A stretch of 15,115 nt of DNA from Alphaproteobacteria bacterium (lineage in GTDB: Bacteria > Pseudomonadota > Alphaproteobacteria > Caulobacterales > Maricaulaceae). This document shows positions 6,958-14,492 of the stretch, piece by piece. The position numbers and the translations under genes were made by a program. Every line of letters begins with the position of its first letter. Position 1 is the first letter of the stretch. The DNA lies in assembly GCA_030428405.1 (NCBI GenBank), contig JAUIEH010000020.1:1-15115 (forward strand), read 5' to 3'. Below the pieces are notes generated by a model. It made no database searches, was not told where the DNA came from, and saw only the letters and a program-made list of their open reading frames with translations.

Positions 6958-7998
6958 TCAGGTGATTTCGTCCTCGTCGTAAAGCGCAACGCCGGCCACT
7001 TCCTCGGTCAGCTCAGCCACGCGCTTTTCAGCGCGCGCGGGCTTTTCGAACCGCGCGATGTGAAACAGCGCATCGCCGCGATTGACCGCCGGCATGGACG
7101 AGCGCCCGATCACGACGCCGCCTTCTTCGGTGACCACTTCCAGGTCGCGCTCGCCGAACGGATCGCTCACGAGGCCCAGAACATCGCCTTTATGCACGGA
7201 TGCGCCGAGCGGCGTCAGCGTACGGAACACCCCGCCCTCAGGCGCCCTGATCCAGGTGCTCGAACGCGACACGACCGGCACGGCCTCCGGCTCCACGGGG
7301 GCGTTGTCGATCATGCCCATGGCCGACATCACGCCAAGACAACCATTCACGCCGATGCGCACGCCGGTCTCATCGAAGCGCAGCGCCTCGCCGCTCTCGT
7401 AAAGCAGGACGAGCTTGCCGAGGTCGCGCGCGGCCGCGCGCATGGAGCCTTCTCGCAGCTTGGCGTGCAAAATTACGGGCGCGGAAAAAGCATCGGCAAG
7501 CTTGCGCGGCTGATCCTCCAGCGTGTGGATGCGGATTTGCGGGAGATTGGCGCGATTATTGGAAGCCGAGTGCAGGTCGACGCCGACATCCGAGCGCGCG
7601 ATGATTTCCGTCAGGAACAAATGCGCCAGCTGCTCGCCGAGCGCGCCTTCCTTGCGACCGGGGAAACAGCGATTGAGGTCGCGCCGGTCCGGCAGATAGC
7701 GGCTATGCGCGAGAAAGCCGTAGCTGTTGACGATCGGCACACATAGCAACGCGCCGCTCAATTCCTCGAGTTCAGGCGCGCGCAACAGCCGGCGCACAAT
7801 CTCCACGCCCACGACTTCATCGCCGTGAACGACGCCGGATACGAACATGGTCGGCCCGGGCTTCTTGCCGACGACGACGTGCACGGAAAGAGATATGGGC
7901 GTGCCGTCAGGCAAGGTCGAAACCGGCAGCGTCACTGTGCGCCGTTCGCCGCGCGGGATATCAACATCGCCGATTTTGAAGCCCTTGGCCGCGCTCAT
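6958..7998 (-). CDS. AspA/AstE-family zinc-dependent deacylase (M14-like)
   Basis: A 346-residue member of the succinylglutamate desuccinylase/aspartoacylase family, which are zinc hydrolases that cleave N-acyl amino acids. The metal site is complete: HGDE at 58-61 (His and Glu ligands) and DLHS at 141-144 (third ligand H143). Substrate-side motifs are RDLNRCFPG (106-114) and YESGE (200-204), whose E201 fits the catalytic glutamate. Residues about 245-317 form the beta-rich C-terminal domain of this family (RAPEGGVFRTL, later VNRGDALFHI). No signal peptide is seen. I chose the ATG at 7998 over one at 8049 because GGAG lies 8 nt upstream and the longer form would run into the channel gene. The substrate cannot be read from the sequence. 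It sits 22 nt after the channel gene and is probably co-transcribed. Confidence 0.9.
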   Translation of the reverse strand: MSAAKGFKIGDVDIPRGERRTVTLPVSTLPDGTPISLSVHVVVGKKPGPTMFVSGVVHGDEVVGVEIVRRLLRAPELEELSGALLCVPIVNSYGFLAHSRYLPDRRDLNRCFPGRKEGALGEQLAHLFLTEIIARSDVGVDLHSASNNRANLPQIRIHTLEDQPRKLADAFSAPVILHAKLREGSMRAAARDLGKLVLLYESGEALRFDETGVRIGVNGCLGVMSAMGMIDNAPVEPEAVPVVSRSSTWIRAPEGGVFRTLTPLGASVHKGDVLGLVSDPFGERDLEVVTEEGGVVIGRSSMPAVNRGDALFHIARFEKPARAEKRVAELTEEVAGVALYDEDEIT

Positions 7999-8006
7999 TG
8001 GCGGCG

Positions 8007-8010
8007 CTCC
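8007..8010 (-). promoter_or_regulatory. Ribosome binding site that sets the deacylase start
   Basis: Minus-strand GGAG stands 8 nt before the ATG at 7996-7998, inside the 22-nt gap after the channel stop. It favours the shorter 346-residue deacylase over a version starting 17 codons earlier. Confidence 0.6.
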
Positions 8011-8020
8011 GACCGATTGC

Positions 8021-8884
8021 TCACAGACGCTCCTTTTCTGCATCCTCATCGGGCGCGCGTTTGGGCTGGGCCTCGATCAGGGCGTCAATCTTAGTCGATA
8101 ATTCGCGAACGGCGGATTCAAGTTCGTTGAGCTCGACCTGATGTCCGCGCTGGCTGCGCTCGATGCGCTCAAGCTCATCCGTCTGCAGCCTGTCATGTTC
8201 TTCGCGCAGCGCATCAACCATCACGGCGATGAACAGGTTCAGGACCGCAAAGCCCGTCAACACCGTGAAAGCGATGAAATAGAGCGAGGCCCAGGGATGG
8301 GTCTCTTCAACCACGCGCACGACCTCGCCGGCCCAGCCGTCGAACAACATCAGCTGAAACAGCGTGATGACGGACGCGCCCAGCGAACCGAACAGCTCTT
8401 CATGCTGCGCGCCGAACAAATTCGTCGACAGAACCGCGCCCATATAGAGGAAGATCGCCAAGAGGCTGAGAATGGCGCCGATGCCCGGCACCGCGCGGAC
8501 CAGCGCTTCGACCACGCGGCGCAGCGGCTTGACCACCGAAACGATGCGCAACATGCGCAGGACGCGCAAAATCCGCAGAACCGAAAACGGCCCAGCTGCG
8601 GGAATGAGCGACACGACGACGACGAACAGGTCGAACACGCGCCAGGCGCTGAAGAAGAAGCGAAGCCGGAACGCGGCGAGCTTCAGCGCCATTTCGACGA
8701 CGAAAAACGCCAGACACGCCCGGTCGATCAGGGTCATCGTCCAGCGCAGGCGGGGGCCCAGATCATGCGCCGTCGCCATGCCGAGCACGATGGCGTTGAT
8801 GACCACCACCACCGCCACGACGACGGTGAAGGCGTCACCATCAACGAAGCGCTGCAGGCGGTTTTGCTCGCCGGTTATCATCAT
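8021..8884 (-). CDS. Single-domain voltage-gated cation channel (NaChBac-like fold)
   Basis: A 287-residue six-helix channel subunit expected to form a tetramer in the inner membrane. S1 is about 18-40, S2 48-72, S3 80-95. S4 at 99-123 has four arginines every third position (R104, R107, R110, R113), so the voltage sensor looks complete. S5 is about 135-158, and S6 about 200-226 contains VLNLFIAVMVDAL. The C-terminal tail (about 228-272) is a charged heptad-rich coiled coil, as in bacterial sodium channels. The pore reads LFQLMLFDGWAGEVVR (175-190), where NaChBac has LFQVVTLESWASGVMR. Thr-Leu-Glu-Ser is thus replaced by Leu-Phe-Asp-Gly, which leaves the ion preference open. Two ATG codons in a row are possible starts and the ribosome site is weak. 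The deacylase gene follows in the same direction. Confidence 0.93.
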   Translation of the reverse strand: MMITGEQNRLQRFVDGDAFTVVVAVVVVINAIVLGMATAHDLGPRLRWTMTLIDRACLAFFVVEMALKLAAFRLRFFFSAWRVFDLFVVVVSLIPAAGPFSVLRILRVLRMLRIVSVVKPLRRVVEALVRAVPGIGAILSLLAIFLYMGAVLSTNLFGAQHEELFGSLGASVITLFQLMLFDGWAGEVVRVVEETHPWASLYFIAFTVLTGFAVLNLFIAVMVDALREEHDRLQTDELERIERSQRGHQVELNELESAVRELSTKIDALIEAQPKRAPDEDAEKERL

Positions 8885-9211
8885 TAACGCTCACTCAAAG
8901 ACGTTCCGGCGGGATCAGAGCCTGTGTCGACGTGCGGGTCCAGAGCGCGCGGCCGGTCGCGACAGCCATATCGGCGCCGCATCCCCTGCTTTGATCCGGT
9001 TGACGAAGCGCGCCCGGCGACGGCCGCCCTTTTCACAATTCAAGGTTCGCAGCGCAATGCGCGGCTCGAAACTTCATTCGTGACCAGCGGCGACCAGCTT
9101 CACCTTGTCCTGAACGGCCTCATCTGCAGCGGACTGGCGAAGCCGCGCGGCGCCGGCATGACGCGCAATCAGACCTTCGAGATCGCAGACGCTGAGAATC
9201 AGCGCCCGGAC
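8885..9211. other. 327-base stretch without a supported gene
   Basis: This lies between the phzF-family stop and the channel start. I see no convincing gene on either strand. The phzF frame stays open for 45 codons after its TAA, to a TGA at 9074-9076, but has no standard start codon of its own. A 24-codon minus-strand frame ends 10 nt before the channel ATG and lacks a ribosome site. The channel promoter must lie here but I cannot place it. A stem-loop near the phzF end is listed separately. Confidence 0.5.
9190..9204 (-). terminator. Stem-loop just after the phzF-family gene
   Basis: CGCTGA-ttc-TCAGCG (minus strand) is a perfect 6-bp stem with a 3-nt loop beginning 7 nt after the phzF stop. 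Position suits a transcript end for the met/phzF unit. It has no following T-run, so it may instead act as a 3'-end stabiliser or be chance. Confidence 0.3.
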
Positions 9212-10099
9212 TTAGACGAGGAGTTCGCCCTGCGCCACAATGACGGCGCTGCCGGCGACGCGCGTTTCAACGACCTCGCCCGTGCGCTTTTGCGCCATGG
9301 CGCGGATGTGGCTCGGCCGACCCATTTGTGCGCCTTGAGAGATATTCAGCTCAAGGTCGAAATCATCGCCAGGCTCGAGCGAAGCCAGAAGCGAAACCAG
9401 AACGCCGGCGGCGCTTCCCGTCGCTGCATCCTCCGGAATGCCATGGGAGCACGCGAACATGCGCATTTCGACGTCATCGCCGTTGCGGACATAGAACAGC
9501 GCCTCATGCACGCCGTCCCGGTCGAGCGGATCGAAGGCGTCCGCGTTGGGCCGCGCGGCGATCAGTGCATCGCGCGAAGCAAGCTCGCTGACGAGAAAGC
9601 GCATGCCCTTGGACGCCATCACCGGCGCGTGGCGGTCTGTGCAGATATGCTCCGCACCAAGATGCGCACAGGCGGCCGCGCGGGCGGGCTCGAATTCCGC
9701 CCCGGTTTGAAACACGCCCGGCGCCGTCAACGTCGCCACGGGACGGACGCCGGTGCGGTCAAGCGCGAGCGGGACTAGGCCGGCTTGTTCCTCGACGCGC
9801 AAGAGGTCGCCGAGCTTGCGTCCGAACAGCTCGGTCTGATGGCTCGCCCAGACGCCGAGGCCGATATTGGGATGACCGGCAAAGCCAAGCTCCTGGCCCG
9901 GCGTGAAGATGCGCGCGCGCAGATCATTGGCGTCGTCTTCCGACGGCAGCAGGAAGATGCTCTCGGAATAATTGAACTCACGCGTGATCGCCTGCATCGC
10001 CGCCTGGTCGAGCCCGCGCGCATCCGGGATCAGCGCGAGCTGATTGCCGCCGAACGGCTCATCCGTGAACACATCAAGCGTGACGAAACGGCGCGGCAT
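9212..10099 (-). CDS. PhzF-family isomerase/epimerase-like protein
   Basis: A 295-residue protein of the PhzF superfamily, which has two similar hot-dog-like halves and includes PhzF isomerase and diaminopimelate-epimerase relatives. The catalytic glutamate fits E46 in NYSES (43-47). The glycine/His loop GFAGHPNIG is at 72-80, and the second-half signature EDAATGSAAG at 223-232. The N-terminus FVTLDVFTDEPFGGNQLAL is typical. Most members have no known substrate. Phenazine synthesis is unlikely since no other phz gene is present. The ATG has GAGGTGA 6 nt upstream. It follows the C-terminal metH gene by 51 nt in the same direction and may belong to that transcript, though the wider gap leaves this open. 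Confidence 0.92.
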   Translation of the reverse strand: MPRRFVTLDVFTDEPFGGNQLALIPDARGLDQAAMQAITREFNYSESIFLLPSEDDANDLRARIFTPGQELGFAGHPNIGLGVWASHQTELFGRKLGDLLRVEEQAGLVPLALDRTGVRPVATLTAPGVFQTGAEFEPARAAACAHLGAEHICTDRHAPVMASKGMRFLVSELASRDALIAARPNADAFDPLDRDGVHEALFYVRNGDDVEMRMFACSHGIPEDAATGSAAGVLVSLLASLEPGDDFDLELNISQGAQMGRPSHIRAMAQKRTGEVVETRVAGSAVIVAQGELLV

Positions 10100-10150
10100 G
10101 GGGGCTCACCTCAACACTGACACTCTGGGACGGAAGCGTCGCACCTGCGC

Positions 10151-12835
10151 TCAGGCCGCGTCTTCGGTTTGCGCCTTGGGATCATAGGCCAGGATGGGAG
10201 CGAGCCAGCGTTCACCCTCCTCGAGGCTCCAGCCTTTGCGCTCGGCATAGTCCGCCACCTGGTCGCGACCGATGCGGCCGACGGCGAAATAATGGCTTTG
10301 CGGGTTGGAGAAATAGAGCCCCGAGACGCTCGCCGCTGGGCTCATGGCAAAACTCTCCGTCAACGAAACACCGCTATGCTCGGTCGCGTTCAGCAGCGCA
10401 AACAATGTTTCCTTTTCGGTGTGGTCGGGCTGAGACGGATAGCCCGGCGCCGGGCGGATGCCCTGATAGAGTTCCTTGATGAGCTCCTGATTATCGAAGT
10501 CCTCATCAGGGACATAACCCCACAGCGTGCGGCGCGCTTGTGCATGCAGCGCCTCGGCGAAGGCCTCCGCCAGACGGTCGGCCAGCGCCTTGAACAAAAT
10601 GGCGTCGTAGTCATTATTGGCGGCTTCGAACTCGGCGGCTTTTTCCGCCTCGTCCAGCCCCGCCGTGACGCAAAACCCGCCTATATAGTCAGCGAGCCCC
10701 GTGCGCGTCGGCGCCACGAAGTCGGCGAGCGCGACATTGGGCTTTCCAGTGTCCTTTGCCATTTGCTGGCGGATCGTGAACAGGCGCGCGCGCTCCGCCG
10801 CCCTGCTTTCATCCGTCCACACCGTGATGTCGTCGCCAATCGAATTGGCGGGCCAGAAGCCGACCACGCCGCGCGGGCTGAGCCAGTTCTCCGCGATCAT
10901 GCGGTCGAGCATGGCGTTGGCGTCTTCGAACAGCGAGCGCGCCGCCTCGCCGAGCTTGTCGTCTTCGAGAATGGAAGGATATGAGCCCTTCATTTCCCAG
11001 GTGAAGAAAAACGGCGTCCAGTCGATATAGGACCGCAGCGCCGCCACGCTCATTTCGACGGGCCGCGCGCCGAGAAATGATGGCGCAGGCGGCACATATT
11101 CATTCCAGTCGGGTATGAGGCGCTTGGCGCGCGCATCTTCGATGGCGACGCGCGTTTTGGCTTCACGCGCAGCCGCCCGGCTCTCGCGTATACGGAGATA
11201 ATCAGCGCGCACCTCGGCGAGATAATCCGCCCGCTCGCCCTCATTCAGGAGTGTCGAGACGACGCCGACCGCGCGGCTGGCGTCGGTGACGTGAATGGTC
11301 GGACCCGCCTGATAAGCCGGCTCGATGCGCGCCGCCGTATGCGTGCGCGAGGTCGTCGCCCCGCCGATCAGCAAGGGAAGCTCCAGCCCCGTTTCCTGCA
11401 TCTCGGAGGCGACGCGCACCATCTCGTCCAAGGACGGCGTAATCAGTCCGGACAGGCCGATAATGTCAGCCTCTTGCTCGCGCGCGGCCTCCAGGATCGC
11501 CTCGCAAGGCGCCATCACGCCAAGGTCGATAATGTCATAGCCGTTACACTGAAGAACAACGCCGACAATGTTCTTGCCGATATCGTGGACGTCGCCCTTA
11601 ACAGTCGCCATGACGATCTTGCCGTTGGATTTCCCGGCCATGCCGGTGCGCTCTTTTTCTTCTTCCATATACGGAATGAGATGGGCGACGGCTTGTTTCA
11701 TGACGCGCGCGGATTTCACGACTTGCGGCAGGAACATCTTGCCCTCGCCGAATAAATCGCCGACCACGCTCATACCCGCCATGAGCGGGCCTTCGATGAC
11801 ATGCAATGGCCGCTCAACGCTCTGGCGCGCCTCTTCGGTGTCCTCGACGATGAACTCGGTGATGCCGTTCACGAGCGCGTGGCGCAGACGTTCGTCGACA
11901 GATTTTTCACGCCAGGCGAGGTCTTTTTTCGCGTCCGCCTTGACGCCGTCCCCGCGATAGCGCTCTGCGATATCGAGCAGGCGTTCCGTGGCGTCGGAGC
12001 GGCGATTGAGGATGACGTCCTCGACATGCTCACGCAGGTCGGGCTCGATCTCATCATAAATGTCGAGCTGGCCGGCATTGACGATGCCCATGTCCAGACC
12101 CGCGCGAATGGCGTGATAGAGAAACACCGAGTGCATGGCGCGGCGGACGGGCTCATTGCCGCGGAAGGAAAACGAGATGTTTGAGACGCCGCCAGATATC
12201 TTGGCGTGCGGCAGCTCTTTCTTAATGCGCGCGACCGCTTCGATGAATTCGACGGCGTAATTGTCGTGTTCTTCAATGCCGGTCGCGACCGCGAAAATGT
12301 TCGGGTCAAAGATGATGTCTTCCGGCGCGATCCCGACTTTGGTCGTCAGAACGTCATAGGCGCGCTTGCAGATGTCGAATTTGCGCTGCGCGGTCTCCGC
12401 CTGGCCGTCTTCGTCAAACGCCATGACCACGACGGCGGCGCCGTAGCGCCGACATTTGCGCGCCTGTTCGAGAAACGGCGCCTCACCTTCCTTGAGCGAG
12501 ATCGAATTGACGATGGACTTTCCTTGCACGCATTGCAGGCCGGCTTCGATGACGTCCCATTTGGACGAGTCGATCATCACCGGCACGCGCGCGATGTCCG
12601 GCTCGGAGGCGACAAGGCGCAGAAATGTCACCATCGCCTCTTTAGAGTCGAGCAGGCCCTCATCCATATTGACGTCGATGATCTGAGCGCCGTTTTCGAC
12701 CTGCTGGCGCGCGACCTCGACGGCGGCGGGATAATCGCCGCTCGTAATCAGTTTGCGGAATTTCGCCGAGCCGGTGACATTGGTTCGCTCGCCGACATTG
12801 ATGAAACTGGCGACGGCGCTCTTGTTCTCACTCAT
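10151..12835 (-). CDS. metH: Methionine synthase, folate-binding, cobalamin-binding and activation domains (split MetH, C-terminal part)
   Basis: An 894-residue protein corresponding to the last three modules of B12-dependent methionine synthase, which moves a methyl group from 5-methyl-THF to homocysteine. The pterin-binding barrel is about 8-290 (FINVGERTNVTGSAKF, then VNMDEGLLDS and MIDSSKW). The cobalamin cap follows at about 305-400. The B12 Rossmann domain at about 405-540 has DVHDIG (415-420, with H417 as the lower cobalt ligand), SGLITPSLDEM (462-472) and GGATTS (491-496). The reactivation domain at about 570-890 has RPAPGYP (794-800); R794, A796 and Y799 match the E. coli SAM-binding set. 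The homocysteine module is absent here and encoded at 13428-14492. Together the two pieces total 1248 residues, close to one full MetH. The ATG overlaps the upstream stop by 4 nt (ATGA), which indicates coupled translation. Confidence 0.97.
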   Translation of the reverse strand: MSENKSAVASFINVGERTNVTGSAKFRKLITSGDYPAAVEVARQQVENGAQIIDVNMDEGLLDSKEAMVTFLRLVASEPDIARVPVMIDSSKWDVIEAGLQCVQGKSIVNSISLKEGEAPFLEQARKCRRYGAAVVVMAFDEDGQAETAQRKFDICKRAYDVLTTKVGIAPEDIIFDPNIFAVATGIEEHDNYAVEFIEAVARIKKELPHAKISGGVSNISFSFRGNEPVRRAMHSVFLYHAIRAGLDMGIVNAGQLDIYDEIEPDLREHVEDVILNRRSDATERLLDIAERYRGDGVKADAKKDLAWREKSVDERLRHALVNGITEFIVEDTEEARQSVERPLHVIEGPLMAGMSVVGDLFGEGKMFLPQVVKSARVMKQAVAHLIPYMEEEKERTGMAGKSNGKIVMATVKGDVHDIGKNIVGVVLQCNGYDIIDLGVMAPCEAILEAAREQEADIIGLSGLITPSLDEMVRVASEMQETGLELPLLIGGATTSRTHTAARIEPAYQAGPTIHVTDASRAVGVVSTLLNEGERADYLAEVRADYLRIRESRAAAREAKTRVAIEDARAKRLIPDWNEYVPPAPSFLGARPVEMSVAALRSYIDWTPFFFTWEMKGSYPSILEDDKLGEAARSLFEDANAMLDRMIAENWLSPRGVVGFWPANSIGDDITVWTDESRAAERARLFTIRQQMAKDTGKPNVALADFVAPTRTGLADYIGGFCVTAGLDEAEKAAEFEAANNDYDAILFKALADRLAEAFAEALHAQARRTLWGYVPDEDFDNQELIKELYQGIRPAPGYPSQPDHTEKETLFALLNATEHSGVSLTESFAMSPAASVSGLYFSNPQSHYFAVGRIGRDQVADYAERKGWSLEEGERWLAPILAYDPKAQTEDAA

Positions 12836-13419
12836 GAACTTGCTTCTTCCTTCCCGCCTGTCTGCGCGCCGTCCGGACGCGTCAGCGCCGGCAGCCCGTC
12901 AATGCTTTGCGCGTTGCTCGCATAGCGTTTTTCTTCCCAGGCCTCATAGGGACCGTGTTCGACCGCGCGCTGAAGCTGTTCGCGCTCGCTCTTGAAATCG
13001 TAAAACGGCACGCCCCAGCCGCAGCTATCGGCGATCCGGTTCAAACGTACACGGATGACGGCGCGCGCGCGCTCAAAACCTTCAAACAGGCCGCAAAGCT
13101 CGTCCAAGCCCGGCTCACCCATGCACACAGCCTCGCCTTCGCCGTAAAGACGTAAGATATTGGCCGGCCCTTCGAACGCGCAGAACATGATCGTGATGCG
13201 CTTATTCTCACGCAGATGCGCGATGGTTTCAGCGCCGGAACCGCCAAGGTCGAGATAGGCGACCGTGTTTTCATCGATGACGGCGAAGCTGTCATAGCCT
13301 TTGGGCGAAACATTGACATGACCGTCCGCCGCCAGCGGCGCGGTGGCGACGAAAAACATCTTCTGCTTACCGATGAACTCAATGAGCTTGTCGTCGAGCT
13401 TTTCGAAGAGCTTGGCCAT
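12832..13419 (-). CDS. PNPOx-like FMN-binding split-barrel protein between the two metH genes
   Basis: A 195-residue protein of the pyridoxamine-5'-phosphate-oxidase-like split-barrel superfamily. The barrel covers about 10-130, with FFVATAPLAADGHVNVSPKG (22-41), YLDLGGSGAETIAHLREN (55-72) and ITIMFCAF (75-82). A distinctive DSCGWGVPFYDF follows at 131-142 and then a charged helix. It is not a true PdxH, which is longer and has different substrate residues; the cofactor may be FMN, another flavin or haem. It begins 8 nt after the homocysteine-module gene, with AGGA 6 nt before its ATG, and its stop overlaps the downstream metH start by 4 nt. So it is translated between the two MetH pieces. 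A redox or cofactor role for MetH is possible but rests on location alone. The last roughly 20 residues are polar and probably disordered. Confidence 0.88.
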   Translation of the reverse strand: MAKLFEKLDDKLIEFIGKQKMFFVATAPLAADGHVNVSPKGYDSFAVIDENTVAYLDLGGSGAETIAHLRENKRITIMFCAFEGPANILRLYGEGEAVCMGEPGLDELCGLFEGFERARAVIRVRLNRIADSCGWGVPFYDFKSEREQLQRAVEHGPYEAWEEKRYASNAQSIDGLPALTRPDGAQTGGKEEASS

Positions 13420-13427
13420 GTCGCGTC

Positions 13428-14492
13428 CTATCCCGCCAGTTCAAACGGTTCGAGCCCGGACAAACGCATTGCGGTCGCGCGCACGGGCGGCTTGCGCGGC
13501 GCTACGCCGTCCACAAGCTCTGCGATCTTGGCGATATGGGCCGGCGTCGTGCCGCAGCAACCGCCGACGAAATTGACATAGCCCGCCTCGGCCCAGGCGC
13601 GCAGATGGCGGCTCGTATCGTCGGGCGTTTCATCATATTCGCCCATATCATTGGGCAGGCCCGCATTGGGATAGGCGTGGACGAGGCAATCCGCGACGCG
13701 GGAAAGCTCAGCGATGAAGGGCTTCATCTCGGCGGCGCCGAGCGCGCAGTTAAGGCCCACCGTCAGCGGCTTTGCGTGGCGCACGGAGTTCCAGAACGCT
13801 TCGACTGTCTGTCCGGAAAGCGTACGCCCGGACTTATCCGTGATCGTACCCGAGATGGCGATCGGCAGATCCTCGCCGCTCTCGTCATTCAAGTCCAAGA
13901 GCGCGGCAATGGCCGCCTTGGCGTTGAGCGTGTCGAATATTGTTTCCACAAGGTAGAAGTCGACGCCGCCCGCCAGGAGGCCGCGCGCCTGATCCTTGTA
14001 GCATTCATACATGTCGTCCCAGTCGACGGCGCGATATTCCGGGCGGTTGACGTCGGGTGAGAGCGAAAGCGTGCGATTGGTCGGTCCGATCGCGCCGGCG
14101 ACGAGGCGCGGCCGGTCAGGCGTCTCGGCCGTCTTGGCTTCAGCGGCCTCGCGGCAGATTTCAGCAGCGGCCTTGTTCATGTCGAAGACGCAGTCCTGGG
14201 CGTCATAGTCGGCCTGGCTGATGGCGTTGGCGTTGAACGTGTTCGTGCCGACGACATCGGCGCCGGCGTCGAGATAAGCGCGCGCAATATCACGGCACTC
14301 CTCCTGCTTGGTCAGCACAAGGATGTCGTTATTGCCCTGCAGCGGCGCGGGATGATCCTTGAACCGCTCGCCGCGAAAATCCTCTTCGCTCAGCTTGAGC
14401 GCCTGGATCATCGTGCCCCAGGCGCCGTCAAAGACGAGGATGCGCTTTTCAGCAGCCGCCTTCAGAGCGGCGATGCGATCATCGCGGGTCAT
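13428..14492 (-). CDS. metH: Homocysteine S-methyltransferase module (split MetH, N-terminal part)
   Basis: A 354-residue zinc-dependent homocysteine-binding barrel that equals the first module of MetH. FDGAWGTMIQ (21-30), GTNTFNAN (82-89) and GAIGPTNRTLS (133-143) are family signatures. The three zinc cysteines are present: C249 in GLNCALG and C312-C313 in GGCCGTTP. It lacks folate, B12 and activation domains, which are encoded in trans at 10151-12835. The start is the ATG at 14490-14492, overlapping the metF stop by one base (TGATG) with GAGGGAG 7 nt upstream. A frame extending 19 codons further upstream reads into metF and has no family similarity. Splitting MetH here is known in alphaproteobacteria, so this is probably not a broken gene. 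BHMT-type enzymes are similar, but the operon decides for MetH. Confidence 0.95.
   Translation of the reverse strand: MTRDDRIAALKAAAEKRILVFDGAWGTMIQALKLSEEDFRGERFKDHPAPLQGNNDILVLTKQEECRDIARAYLDAGADVVGTNTFNANAISQADYDAQDCVFDMNKAAAEICREAAEAKTAETPDRPRLVAGAIGPTNRTLSLSPDVNRPEYRAVDWDDMYECYKDQARGLLAGGVDFYLVETIFDTLNAKAAIAALLDLNDESGEDLPIAISGTITDKSGRTLSGQTVEAFWNSVRHAKPLTVGLNCALGAAEMKPFIAELSRVADCLVHAYPNAGLPNDMGEYDETPDDTSRHLRAWAEAGYVNFVGGCCGTTPAHIAKIAELVDGVAPRKPPVRATAMRLSGLEPFELAG

Noticed and set aside
7999..8049. Longer start for the deacylase overlapping the channel gene
   Set aside because: The shorter start has GGAG at good spacing; the extra 17 residues are out-of-frame channel sequence without family similarity.
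8924..9778. 284-codon plus-strand frame running from the gene-free gap into the phzF region
   Set aside because: Most of it is antisense to the phzF-family gene. Its translation is Arg-rich and low in structure, and the part in the gap has no family signature.
9212..10099. Part of a phenazine gene cluster
   Set aside because: No other phenazine gene is in view, and the PhzF family is broad, with mostly unassigned members. The neighbours are methionine genes.
12832..13419. PdxH (pyridoxine phosphate oxidase) for vitamin B6 synthesis
   Set aside because: Length and the CGWGVPFYDF motif differ from PdxH; only the split-barrel superfamily can be supported.
13428..14492. metH as a pseudogene broken by an insertion
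   Set aside because: Both pieces are full-length modules with intact active-site residues, own start sites and coupled translation. The gene between them is intact, with no transposase or terminal repeats. Split MetH is known in alphaproteobacteria.
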